NCBI RefSeq assembly: GCF_029227915.1
Contig: NC_079880.1
Span: 3,846,001 to 3,910,000 of the forward strand
Length of the DNA stretch: 64,000 bases
Direction of reading: 5' to 3'
Source: Hydractinia symbiolongicarpus
Lineage: Eukaryota; Cnidaria; Hydrozoa; Anthoathecata; Hydractiniidae
Shown here: in pieces, positions 45,936 to 59,439 of the stretch
How positions within the stretch are numbered: position 1 is the stretch's first letter
Layout: the number at the start of each line of letters is the position of its first letter
The notes under the pieces: generated by a model
Database searches by the model: none
What the model saw: the letters and a program-made list of their open reading frames with translations, nothing else
What the model was told of the DNA's origin: nothing
Position numbers and translations under genes: made by a program

Positions 45936-48900
45936 AGAAAGTACCCAGGGTGTAAACTCATTTCCCGAACTATTTTTTAAATTATTATTTCACCACTAAA
46001 GCCCATGAGACTTGTAGTATTTAAAAATATTTTCATTTTTGATGAGACGCTGAATAAAAGAAGTTTAATCGCCGGAAAACGAAAACCCGCGACTTCCCGT
46101 AAATCCCGGACTCAGCCCGTATAGTCAAAAGTATACAAAGAAAGTACCCAGGAAGTAAACTCATTTCCCGAACGATTTTTTAAATTATTTTTTCACCACT
46201 AAAACGCATGAGCCTTGTAGTTTTCAAAAATGTTTTCATTTTTGATGAGACGCTGAATAAAAGAAGTTTAATCGCCGGCAAACGAAAACCTGCGATTTCC
46301 CGTAAATCCCGGACTCGGCCCGTATAGTCAAAAGTATACAAAGAAATTACCCAGGAAGTAAACTCATTTCCCAAACGATATTTTAAATTAATTTTCACCA
46401 CTAAAACGCATAAGACTTGTAGTTTTCAGAAATGTTTTCATTTTTGATGAGACGCTTAATGAAAGTTGTTTAATCGCCGGCAAACGAAAACCCGCGATTT
46501 CCCGTAAATCACGGGCTTGGCCCGTATAGTCAAAAGTATACAAAGAAAGTACCCGGGGTGTAAACTCATTTCCCGAACGATTTTTTAAATTATTATTTTA
46601 CCACTAAAGCCCATGAGACTTGTAGTTTTCAAAAATGTTTTCATTTTTGATGAGACGCTGAATAAAAGAAGTTTAATCGCCGGAAAACGAAAACCCGCCA
46701 TTTCCCGTAAACCCCGGACTCGGCCCGCATAGTCAAAAGTATACAAAGAAAGTACCCAGGGAGTAAACTCATTTCCCAAACGATTTTTTAAATTATTTTT
46801 TCACCACTAAATCGCATGAGACTTGTAGTTTTCAAAAATGTTTTCATTTTTGATGAGACGCTGAATAAAAGAAGTTTAATCGCCGGCAAACGAAAACCTG
46901 CGATTTGCCGTAAATCCCGGACTCGGCCCGTATAGTCAAAAGTATACAAAGAAAGTACCCAGGGTGTAAACTCATTTCCCGAACGATTTTTTAAATTATT
47001 ATTTCACCACTAAAGCCCATGAGACTTGTAGTATTTAAAAATATTCTCATTTTTGATGAGACGCTGAATAAAAGAAGTTTAATCGCCGGCAAACGAAAAC
47101 CTGCGATTTCCCGTAAATCCCGGACTCGGCCCGTATGGTCAAAAGTATACAAACAAAGTACGCAGGGAGTAAACTCATTTCCCAAACGATATTTTAAATT
47201 AATTTTCACCACTAAAACGCATGAGACTTGTAGTTTTCAGAAATGTTTTCATTTTTGATGAGATGCTGAATAAAAGAGGTTTAATCGCCGGCAAACGAAA
47301 ACCTGCGATTTCCCGTAAATCCCGGACTCGGCCCGTATAGTCAAAAGTATACAAAGAAAGTACCCAGGGAGTAAACTCATTTCCCAAACGATATTTTAAA
47401 TTAATTTTCACCACTAAAACGCATGAGACTTGTAGTTTTCAGAAATGTTTTCATTTTTGATGAGACGCTGAATAAAAGAAGTTTAATCGCCGGCAAACGA
47501 AAACCTGCGATTTCCCGTAAATCCCGGACTCGGCCCGTATAGTCAAAAGTATACAAAGAAAGTACCCAGGGTGTAAACTCATTTCCCGAACGATTTTTTA
47601 AATTATTATTTCACCACTAAAGCCCATAAGACTTGTAGTATTTAAAAATATTTTCATTTTTGATGAGACGCTGAATAAAAGAAGTTTAATCGCCGGCAAA
47701 CGAAAACCTGCGATTTCCCGTAAATCCCGGACTCGGCTCGTATAGTCAAAAGTATACAAAGAAAGTACCCAGGGTGTAAACTTATTTCCCGAACGATTTT
47801 TTAAATTATTATTTCACCACTAAAGCCCATGAGACTTGTAGTATATAAAAATATTTTTTATTTTTGATGAGACGCTGAATAAAAGAAGTTTAATCGCCGG
47901 CAAACGAAAACCCGCGCCTTCCCGTAAATCCCGGACTCGTCCCGTATAGTCAAAAGTATACAAAGAAAGTACCCAGGGAGTAAACTCATTCCCCGAAAGA
48001 TTTTTTAAATTTTTTTTCACCACTAAAACGCATGAGACTTGTAGTTTTTAAAAATGTTTTCATTTTTGATGAGACGCTGAATAAAAGAAGTTTAATTGCC
48101 GGCAAATGAAAACCCGCGTCTTCCCGTAAATCCCGGACTCGGCCCGTATAGTCAAAAGTATACAAAGAAAGTACCCAGGGAGTAAACTCATTTCCCAAAC
48201 GATATTTTAAATTAATTTTCACCACTAAAACGCATGAGACTTGTAGTTTTCAGAAATGTTTTCATTTTTGATGAGACGCTTAATGAAAGTTGTTTAATCG
48301 CCGGCAAACGAAAACCCGCGATTTCCCGTAAATCCCGGGCTTGGCCCGTATAGTCGAATGTATACAAAGAAAGTACCCTGTGAGTAAACTCATTTCCAGA
48401 ACGATTTTTTAATTTATTTTTTCAACACTAAAACGCATGAGACTTGTAGTTTTCAAAAATGTTTGCATTTTTGATGAGATGCCTAATGAAAGAGGTTTAA
48501 TCGCCGGCAAACAAAAACCCGAGATTTCCCGTAAATCCTGGGCTTGGCCCGTATAGTCAAAAGTATACAAAGATAGTACCCAGGGAGTAAACTCATTTCC
48601 AGAACGATTTTTTAAATTATTTTTTCACCACTAAAACGCATAAGACTTGTAGTTTTTAAAAATGTTTTCATTTTGATGAGACGCTTAATGAAAGTTGTTT
48701 AATCGCCGGCAAACGAAAACCCGAGATTTCCCGTAAATCCCGGGCTTGGCCCGTATAGTCAAAAGTATACAAAGATAGTACCCAGGGAGTAAACTCATTT
48801 CCAGAACGATTTTTTAAATTATTTTTTCACCACTAAAACGTATAAGACTTGTAGTTTATAAAATTTTTTTCATTTTTGATGAGACGCTGAATAAAAGAAG

Positions 48901-49030
48901 TTTAATCGCCGGTAAACGAAAACCTGCGATTTCCCGTAAATCCCGGACTCGGCCCGTATAGTCAAAAGTATACAAAGAAAGTACCCAGGGTGTAAACTCA
49001 TTTCCCGAACTATTTTTCAAATTATTATTT

Positions 49031-52000
49031 CACCACGGGATTCATTTTTGATGAGACGCTTAATAAAAGTGGTTTAATTGCCGGCAAACGAAAACCCGCG
49101 ATTTCCCGTAAATCCCGGGCTTGGCCCGTATAGTCGTATGTATACAAAGAAAGTACCCTGTGAGTAAACTCAATTCCAAAACGATTTTTTAAATTATCTT
49201 TTTACCACTAAAACGCTTGAGACTTGTAGTTTTCAAAAATGTTTTCATTTTTGATGAGACGCTGAATAAAAGAAGTTTAATCGCCGGCAAACGAAAACCC
49301 GCCATTTCCCGTAAACCCCGGACTCGGCCCGCATAGTCAAAAGTATACAAAGAAAGTACCCAGTGAGTAAACTCATTTCCCAAACGATTTTTTAAATTAT
49401 TTTTTCACCACTAAATCGCATGAGACTTGTAGTTTTCAAAAATGTTTTCATTTTTGATGAGACGCTGAATAAAAGAAGTTTAATCGCCGGCAAACGAAAA
49501 CCTGCGATTTCCCGTAAATCCCGGACTCGGCCCGTATAGTCAAAAGTATACAAAGAAAGTACCCAGGGTGTAAAGGCATTTCCCGAACGATTTTTTAAAT
49601 TATTATTTCACCACTAAAGCCCATGAGACTTGTAGTATTTAAAAATATTTTCATTTTTGATGAGACGCTGAATAAAAGAAGTTTAATCGCCGGCAAACGA
49701 AAACCCGCGACTTCCCGTAAATCCCGGACTCGGCCCGTATAGTCAAAAGTATACAAAGAAAGTACCCAGGGAGTAAACTCATTTCCCGAACGATTTTTTA
49801 AATTTTTTTTCACCACTAAAACGCATGAGACTTGTAGTTTTTAAAAATGTTTTCATTTTTGATGAGACGCTGAATAAAAGAAGTTTAATTGCCGGCTAAC
49901 GAAAACCCGCGTCTTCCCGTAAATCCCGGACTCGGCCCGTATAGTCAAAAGTATACAAAGAAAGTACCCAGGGAGTAAACTCATTTCCCGAACGATTTTT
50001 TATATTATTTTTTTACCACTAAACGCATGAGACTTGTAGTTTTTAAAAATGTTTTCATTTTTGATGAGACGCTGAATAAAAGAAGTTTAATTGCCGGCAA
50101 ATGAAAACCCGCGTCTTCCCGTAAATCCCGGACTCGGCCCGTATAGTCAAAAGTATACAAAGAAAGTACCCAGGGAGTAAACTCATTTCCCAAACGATAT
50201 TTTAAATTAATTTTCACCACTAAAACGCATGAGACTTGTAGTTTTCAGAAATGTTTTCATTTTTGATGAGATGCCTAATGAAAGAGGTTTAATCGCCGGC
50301 AAACAAAAACCCGAGATTTCCCGTAAATCCTGGGCTTGGCCCGTATAGTCAAAAGTATACAAAGATAGTACCCAGGGAGTAAACTCATTTCCAGAACGAT
50401 TTTTTAAATTATTTTTTCACCACTAAAACGCATAAGACTTGTAGTTTTTAAAAATGTTTTCATTTTTGATGAGACGCTTAATGAAAGTTGTTTAATCGCC
50501 GGCAAACGAAAACCCGAGATTTCCCGTAAATCCCGGGCTTGGCCCGTATAGTCAAAAGTATACAAAGATAGTACCCAGGGAGTAAACTCATTTCCAGAAC
50601 GATTTTTTAAATTATTTTTTCACCACTAAAACGCATAAGACTTGTAGTTTATAAAATTTTTTTCATTTTTGATGAGACGCTGAATAAAAGAAGTTTAATC
50701 GCCGGCAAACGAAAACCTGCGATTTCCCGTAAATCCCGGACTCGGCCCGTATAGTCAAAAGTATACAAAGAAAGTACCCAGGGTGTAAACTCATTTCCCG
50801 AACTATTTTTCAAATTATTATTTCACCACGGGATTCATTTTTGATGAGACGCTTAATAAAAGTGGTTTAATTGCCGGCAAACGAAAACCCGCGATTTCCC
50901 GTAAATCCCGGGCTTGGCCCGTATAGTCGAATGTATACAAAGAAAGTACCCTGTGAGTAAACTCATTTCCAAAACGATTTTTTAAATTATCTTTTTACCA
51001 CTAAAACGCTTGAGACTTGTAGTTTTCAAAAATGTTTTCATTTTTGATGAGACGCTGAATAAAAGAAGTTTAATCGCCGGCAAACGAAAACCCGCCATTT
51101 CCCGTAAACCCCGGACTCGGCCCGCATAGTCAAAAGTATACAAAGAAAGTACCCAGTGAGTAAACTCATTTCCCAAACGATTTTTTAAATTATTTTTTCA
51201 CCACTAAATCGCATGAGACTTGTAGTTTTCAAAAATGTTTTCATTTTTGATGAGACGCTGAATAAAAGAAGTTTAATCGCCGGCAAACGAAAACCTGCGA
51301 TTTCCCGTAAATCCCGGACTCGGCCCGTATAGTCAAAAGTATACAAAGAAAGTACCCAGGGTGTAAAGGCATTTCCCGAACGATTTTTTAAATTATTATT
51401 TCACCACTAAAGCCCATGAGACTTGTAGTATTTAAAAATATTTTCATTTTTGATGAGACGCTGAATAAAAGAAGTTTAATCGCCGGCAAACGAAAACCCG
51501 CGACTTCCCGTAAATCCCGGACTCGGCCCGTATAGTCAAAAGTATACAAAGAAAGTACCCAGGGAGTAAACTCATTTCCCGAACGATTTTTTAAATTTTT
51601 TTTCACCACTAAAACGCATGAGACTTGTAGTTTTTAAAAATGTTTTCATTTTTGATGAGACGCTGAATAAAAGAAGTTTAATTGCCGGCTAACGAAAACC
51701 CGCGTCTTCCCGTAAATCCCGGACTCGGCCCGTATAGTCAAAAGTATACAAAGAAAGTACCCAAGGAGTAAACTCATTTCCCGAACGATTTTTTATATTA
51801 TTTTTTTACCACTAAACGCATGAGACTTGTAGTTTTTAAAAATGTTTTCATTTTTGATGAGACGCTGAATAAAAGAAGTTTAATCGCCGGCAAACGAAAA
51901 CCTGCGATTTCCCGTAAATCCCGGACTCGGCCCGTATAGTCAAAAGTATACAAAGAAAGTACCCAGGGTGTAAACTCATTTCCCGAACGATTTTTTAAAT

Positions 52001-55000
52001 TATTATTTCACCACTAAAGCCCATGAGACTTGTAGTATTTAAAAATATTTTCATTTTTGATGAGACGCTGAATAAAAGAAGTTTAATCGCCGGCAAACGA
52101 AAACCCGCGCCTTCCCGTAAATCTTGGACTCGGCCCGTATAGTCAAAAGTATACAAAGAAAGTACCCAGGGAGTAAACTCATTCCCCGAACGATTTTTTA
52201 AATTTTTTTTCACCACTAAAACGCATGAGACTTGTAGTTTTTAAAAATATTTTCATTTTTGATGAGACGCTGAATAAAAGAAGTTTAATTGCCGGCAAAT
52301 GAAAATCCGCGTCTTCCCGTAAATCCCGGACTCAGCCCGTATAGTCAAAAGTATACAAAGAAAGTACCCAGGGAGTAAACTCATTTCCCAAACGATATTT
52401 TAAATTTTTTTTCACCACTAAAACGCATGAGACTTGTAGTTTTTAAAAATGTTTTCATTTTTGATGAGACGCTGAATAAAAGAAGTTTAATCGCCGGCAA
52501 ACGAAAACCTGCGATTTCCCGTAAATCCCGGACTCGGCCCGTATAGTCAAAAGTATACAAAGAAAGTACCCAGGGTGTAAACTCATTTCCCGAACGATTT
52601 TTTAAATTATTATTTCACCACTAAAGCCCATGAGACTTGTAGTATTTAAAAATATTTTCATTTTTGATGAGACGCTGAATAAAAGAAGTTTAATCGCCGG
52701 CAAACGAAAACCCGCGCCTTCCCGTAAATCCCGGACTCGGCCCGTATAGTCAAAAGTATACAAAGAAAGTACCCAGGGAGTAAACTCATTCCCCGAACGA
52801 TTTTTTAAATTTTTTTTCACCACTAAAACGCATGAGACTTGTAGTTTTTAAAAATATTTTCATTTTTGATGAGACGCTGAATAAAAGAAGTTTAATTGCC
52901 GGCAAATGAAAATCCGCGTCTTCCCGTAAATCCCGGACTCAGCCCGTATAGTCAAAAGTATACAAAGAAAGTACCCAGGGAGTAAAAACTCATTTCCCAA
53001 ACGATATTTTAAATTAATTTTCACCACTAAAACGCATGAGACTTGTAGTTTTCAGAAATGTTTTCATTTTTGATGAGACGCTTAATGAAAGTTGTTTAAT
53101 AGCCGGCAAACGAAAACCCGCAATTTCCCGTAAATCCCGGGCTTGGCCCGTATAGTCGAATGTATACAAAGAAAGTACCCTGTGAGTAAACTCATTTCCA
53201 GAACGATTTTTTAATTTATTTTTTCAACACTAAAACGCATGAGACTTGTAGTTTTTAAAAATGTTTTTATTTTTGATGAGACGCTTAATGAAAGTTGTTT
53301 AATCGCCGGCAAACGAAAACCCGAGATTTCCCGTAAATCCCGGGCTTGGCCCGTATAGTCAAAAGTATACAAAGATAGTACCCAGGGAGTAAACTCATTT
53401 CCAGAACGATTTTTTAAATTATTTTTTCACCACTAAAACGCATAAAACTTGTAGTTTATAAAATTTTTTCAATTTTGATGAGACGCTGAATAAAAGAAGT
53501 TTAATCGCCGGCAAACGAAAACCTGCGATTTCCCGTAAATCCCGGACTCGGCCCGTATAGTCAAAAGTATACAAAGAAAGTACCCAGGGTGTAAACTCAT
53601 TTCCCGAACTATTTTTTAAATTATTATTTCACCACGGGATTCATTTTTGATGAGACGCTTAATAAAAGTGGTTTAATTGCCGGCAAACGAAAACCCGCGA
53701 TTTCCCGTAAATCCCGGGTTGGCCCGTATAGTCGAATGTATACAAAGAAAGTACCCTGTGAGTAAACTCATTTCCAAAACGATTTTTTAAATTATCTTTT
53801 CACCACTAAAACGCTTGAGACTTGTAGTTTTCAAAAATGTTTTCATTTTTGATGAGACGCTGAATAAAAGAAGTTTAATCGCCGGCAAACGAAAACCCGC
53901 CATTTCCCGTAAACCCCGGACTCGGCCCGCATAGTCAAAAGTATACAAAGAAAGTACCCAGGGAGTAAACGCATTTCCCAAACGATTTTTTAAATTATTT
54001 TTTCACCACTAAATCGCATGAGACTTGTAGTTTTCAAAAATGTTTTCATTTTCGATGAGACGCTGAATAAAAGAAGTTTAATCGCCGGCAAACGAAAACC
54101 TGCGATTTCCCGTAAATCCCGGACTCGGCCCGTATAGTCAAAAGTATACAAAGAAAGTACCCAGGGAGTAAACTCATTTCCCGAACGATTTTTTAAATTT
54201 TTTTTCACCACTAAAACGCATGAGACTTGTAGTTTTTAAAAATGTTTTCATTTTTGATGAGACGCTGAATAAAAGAAGTTTAATTGCCGGCAAACGAAAA
54301 CCCGCGTCTTCCCGTAAATCCCGGACTCGGCCCGTATAGTCAAAAGTATACAAAGAAAGTACCCAGGGAGTAAACTCATTTCCCGAACGATTTTTTATAT
54401 TATTTTTTTACCACTAAACGCATGAGACTTGTAGTTTTTAAAAATGTTTTCATTTTTGATGAGACGCTGAATAAAAGAAGTTTAATCGCCGGCAAACGAA
54501 AACCTGCGATTTCCCGTAAATCCCGGACTCGGCCCGTATAGTCAAAAGTATACAAAGAAAGTACCCAGGGTGTAAACTCATTTCCCGAACGATTTTTTAA
54601 ATTATTATTTCACCACTAAAGCCCATAAGACTTGTAGTATTTAAAAATATTTTCATTTTTGATGAGACGCTGAATAAAAGAAGTTTAATCGCCGGCAAAC
54701 GAACACCTGCGATTTCCCGTAAATCCCGGACTCGGCTCGTATAGTCAAAAGTATACAAAGAAAGTACCCATGGTGTAAACTCATTTCCCGAACGATTTTT
54801 TAAATTATTATTTCACCACTAAAGCCCATGAGACTTGTAGTATTTAAAAATATTTTCATTTTTGATGAGACGCTGAATAAAAGAAGTTTAATCGCCGGCA
54901 AACGAAAACCCGCGCCTTCCCGTAAATCCCGGACTCGGCCCGTATAGTCAAAAGTATACAAAGAAAGTACCCAGGGAGTAAACTCATTCCCCGAACGATT

Positions 55001-58000
55001 TTTTAAATTTTTTTTCACCACTAAAACGCATGAGACTTGTAGTTTTTAAAAATGTTTTCATTTTTGATGAGACGCTGAATAAAAGAAGTTTAATTGCCGG
55101 CAAATGAAAACCCGCATCTTCCCGTAAATCCCGGACTCAGCCCGTATAGTCAAAAGTATACAAAGAAAGTACCCAGGGAGTAAACTCATTTCCCAAACGA
55201 TATTTTAAATTAATTTTCACCACTAAAACGCATGAGACTTGTAGTTTTCAGAAATGTTTTCATTTTTGATGAGACGCTTAATGAAAGTTGTTTAATCGCC
55301 GGCAAACGAAAACCCGCGATTTCCCGTAAATCCCGGGCTTGGCCCGTATAGTCGAATGTATACAAAGAAAGTACCCTGTGAGTAAACTCATTTCCAGAAC
55401 GATTTTTTAATTTATTTTTTCAACACTAAAACGCATGAGACTTGTAGTTTTCAAAAATGTTTGCATTTTTGATGAGATGCCTAATGAAAGAGGTTTAATC
55501 GCCGGCAAACGAAAACCCGAGATTTCCCGTAAATCCTGGGCTTGGCCCGTATAGTCAAAAGTATACAAAGATAGTACCCAGGGAGTAAACTCATTTCCAG
55601 AACGATTTTTTAAATTATTTTTTCACCACTAAAACGCATAAGACTTGTAGTTTTTAAAAATGTTTTCATTTTTGATCAGACGCTTAATGAAAGTTGTTTA
55701 ATCGCCGGCAAACGAAAACCCGAGATTTCCGTAAATCCCGGGCTTGGCCCGTATAGTCAAAAGTATACAAAGATAGTACCCAGGGAGTAAACTCATTTCC
55801 AGAACGATTTTTTAAATTATTTTTTCACCACTAAAACGCATAAGACTTGTAGTTTATAAAAATTTTTTCATTTTTGATGAGACGCTGAATAAAAGAAGTT
55901 TAATCGCCGGCAAACGAAAACCTGCGATTTCCCGTAAATCCCGGACTCGGCCCGTATAGTCAAAAGTATACAAAGAAAGTACCCAGGGTGTAAACTCATT
56001 TCCCGAACTATTTTTTAAATTATTATTTCACCACGGGATTCATTTTTGATGAGACGCTTAATAAAAGTGGTTTAATTACCGGCAAACGAAAACCCGCGAT
56101 TTCCCGTAAATCCCGGGCTTGGCCCGTATAGTCGAATGTATACAAAGAAAGTACCCTGTGAGTAAACTCATTTCCAAAACAATTTTTTAAATTATCTTTT
56201 CACCACTAAAACGCTTGAGACTTGTAGTTTTCAAAAATGTTTTCATTTTTGATGAGACGCTGAATAAAAGAAGTTTAATCGCCGGCAAACGAAAACCCGC
56301 CATTTCCCGTAAACCCCGGACTCGGCCCGCATAGTCAAAAGTATACAAAGAAAGTACCCAGGGAGTAAACTCATTTCCCAAACGATTTTTTAAATTATTT
56401 TTTCACCACTAAATCGCATGAGACTTGTAGTTTTCAAAAATGTTTTCATTTTTGATGAGACCCTGAATAAAAGAAGTTTAATCGCCGGCAAACGAAAACC
56501 TGCGATTTCCCGTAAATCCCGGACTCGGCCCGTATAGTCAAAAGTATACAAAGAAAGTACCCAGGGTGTAAACGCATTTCCTGAACGATTTTTTAAATTA
56601 TTATTTCACCACTAAAGCCCATGAGACTTGTAGTATTTAAAAATATTTTCATTTTTGATGAGACGCTGAATAAAAGAAGTTTAATCGCCGGCAAACAAAA
56701 ACCCGCGACTTCCCGTAAATCCTGGACTCGGCCCGTATAGTCAAAAGTATATAAAGAAGGTACCCAGGGAGTAAACTCATTTCCCGAACGATTTTTTAAA
56801 TTTTTTTTCACCACTAAAACGCATGAGACTTGTAGTTTTTAAAAATGTTTTCATTTTTGATGAGACGCTGAATAAAAGAAGTTTAATTGCCGGCAAACGA
56901 AAACCCGAGATTTCCCGTAAATCCTGGGCTTGGCCCGTATAGTCAGAAGTATACAAAGATAGTACCCAGGGAGTAAACTCATTTCCAGAACGATTTTTTA
57001 AATTATTTTTTCACCACTAAAACGCATAAGACTTGTAGTTTTTAAAAATGTTTTCATTTTTGATGAGACGCTTAATGAAAGTTGTTTAATCGCCGGCAAA
57101 CGAAAACCCGAGGTTTCCCGTAAATCCCGGGCTTGGCCCGTATAGTCAAAAGTATACAAAGATAGTACCCAGGGAGTAAACTCATTTCCAGAACGATTTT
57201 TTAAATTATTTTTTCACCACTAAAACGCATAAGACTTGTAGTTTATAAAAATTTTTTCATTTTTGATGAGACGCTGAATAAAAGAAGTTTAATCGCCGGC
57301 AAACGAAAACCTGCGATTTCCCGTAAATCCCGGACTCGGCCCGTATAGTCAAAAGTATACAAAGAAAGTACCCAGGGTGTAAACTCATTTCCCGAACTAT
57401 TTTTTAAATTATTATTTCACCACGGGATTCATTTTTGATGAGACGCTTAATAAAAGTGGTTTAATTGCCGGCAAACGAAAACCCGCGATTTCCCGTAAAT
57501 CCCGGGCTTGGCCCGTATAGTCGAATGTATACAAAGAAAGTACCCTGTGAGTAAACTCATTTCCAAAACGATTTTTTAAATTATCTTTTCACCACTAAAA
57601 CGCTTGAGACTTGTAGTTTTTAAAAATGTTTTCATTTTTGATGAGACGCTGAATAAAAGAAGTTTAATCGCCGGCAAACGAAAACCCGCCATTTCCCGTA
57701 AACCCCGGACTCGGCCCGCATAGTCAAAAGTATACAAAGAAAGTACCCAGGGAGTAAACTCATTTCCCAAACGATTTTTTAAATTATTTTTTCACCACTA
57801 AATCGCATGAGACTTGTAGTTTTCAAAAATGTTTTCATTTTTGATGAGACGCTGAATAAAAGAAGTTTAATCGCCGGCAAACGAAAACCCGCGACTTCCC
57901 GTAAATCCCGGACTCGGCCCGTATAGTCAAAAGTATACAAAGAAAGTACCCAGGGAGTAAACTCATTTCCCGAACGATTTTTTAAATTTTTTTTCACCAC

Positions 58001-58210
58001 TAAAACGCATGAGACTTGTAGTTTTTAAAAATGTTTTCATTTTTGATGAGACGCTGAATAAAAGAAGTTTAATTGCCGGCAAACGAAAACCCGCGTCTTC
58101 CCGTAAATCCCGGACTCGGCCCGTATAGTCAAAAGTATACAAAGAAAGTACCCAGGGTGTAAACTCATTTCCCGAACTATTTTTTAAATTATTATTTCAC
58201 CACGGGATTC
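49031..58210. repeat. Family of six shortened monomers marking a higher-order repeat
   Basis: A monomer in which CACCAC is followed by GGGATTCATTTTTGATGAG lacks about 31 bp net relative to its neighbours. It occurs at 49031, 50824, 53630, 56029, 57418 and 58198. Spacings are 1793, 2806, 2399, 1389 and 780 bp, each equal to a whole number of 203-bp monomers plus one short one. The following monomer always has GCTTAATAAAAGTGG and GTCGAATG (GTCGTATG in the first copy). Confidence 0.88.
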
Positions 58211-59439
58211 ATTTTTGATGAGACGCTTAATAAAAGTGGTTTAATTGCCGGCAAACGAAAACCCGTGATTTCCCGTAAATCCCGGGCTTGGCCCGTATAG
58301 TCGAATGTATACAAAGAAAGTACCCTGTGAGTAAACTCATTTGCAAAACGATTTTTTAAATTATCTTTTCACCACTAAAACGCTTGAGACTTGTAGTTTT
58401 CAAAAATGTTTTCATTTTTGATGAGACGCTGAATAAAAGAAGTTTAATCGCCGGCAAACAAAAACCCGCCATTTCCCGTAAACCCCGGACTCGGCCCGCA
58501 TAGTCAAAAGTATACAAAGAAAGTACCCAGGGAGTAAACTCATTTCCCGAACGATTTTTTAAATTATTTTTTCACCACTAAATCGCATGAGACTTGTAGT
58601 TTTCAAAAATGTTTTCATTTTTGATGAGACGCTGAATAAAAGAAGTTTAATCGCCGGCAAACGAAAACCTGCGATTTCCCGTAAATCCCGGACTCGGCCC
58701 GTATAGTCAAAAGTATACAAAGAAAGTACCCAGGGTGTAAACTCATATCCGAACGATTTTTTAAATTATTATTTCACCACTAAAGCCCATGAGACTTGTA
58801 GTATTTAAAAATATTTTCATTTTTGATGAGACGCTGAATAAAAGAAGTTTAATCGCCGGCAAACGAAAACCCGCGACTTCCCGTAAATCATGGACTCGGC
58901 CCGTATAGTCAAAAGTATACAAAGAAAGTACCCAGGGAGTAAACTCATTTCCCGAACGATTTTTTAAATTTTTTTTCACCACTAAAACGCATGAGACTTG
59001 TAGTTTTTAAAAATGTTTTCATTTTTGATGAGACGCTGAATAAAAGAAGTTTAATTGCCGGCAAACGAAAACCCGCAATTTCCCGTAAATCCCGGGCTTG
59101 GCCCGTATAGTCGAATGTATACAAAGAAAGTACCCTGTGAGTAAACTCATTTCCAGAACGATTTTTTAATTTATTTTTTCAACACTAAAACGCATGAGAC
59201 TTGTAGTTTTCAAAAATGTTTTCATTTTTGCTGAGACGCTTAATGAAAGAGGTTTAATGGCCGGCAAACGAAAACCCGAGATTTCCCGTAAATCCTGGCC
59301 TTGGCCCGTATAGTCAAAAGTATTCAAAGATAGTACCCAGGGAGTAAACTCATTTTCAGAACGATTTTTTAAATTATTTTTTCACCACTAAAACGCATAA
59401 GACTTGTAGTTTTTAAAAATGTTTTCATTTTTGATGAGA

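Larger units (their letters stand above)
31201..49035. repeat. Long-range direct duplication, 12.1 kb apart, spanning retrotransposon copies 2 and 3
   Basis: The stretch from about 31.2-36.9 kb recurs at about 43.3-49.0 kb with a constant 12,123-bp offset over most of its length: the reverse transcriptase stop at 32358 and 44481, and satellite landmarks at 34057/46180 and 34868/46991. It breaks at the right, where the second copy jumps to CACCACGGGATTC (49031) while the first continues with a normal monomer. Confidence 0.82.
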
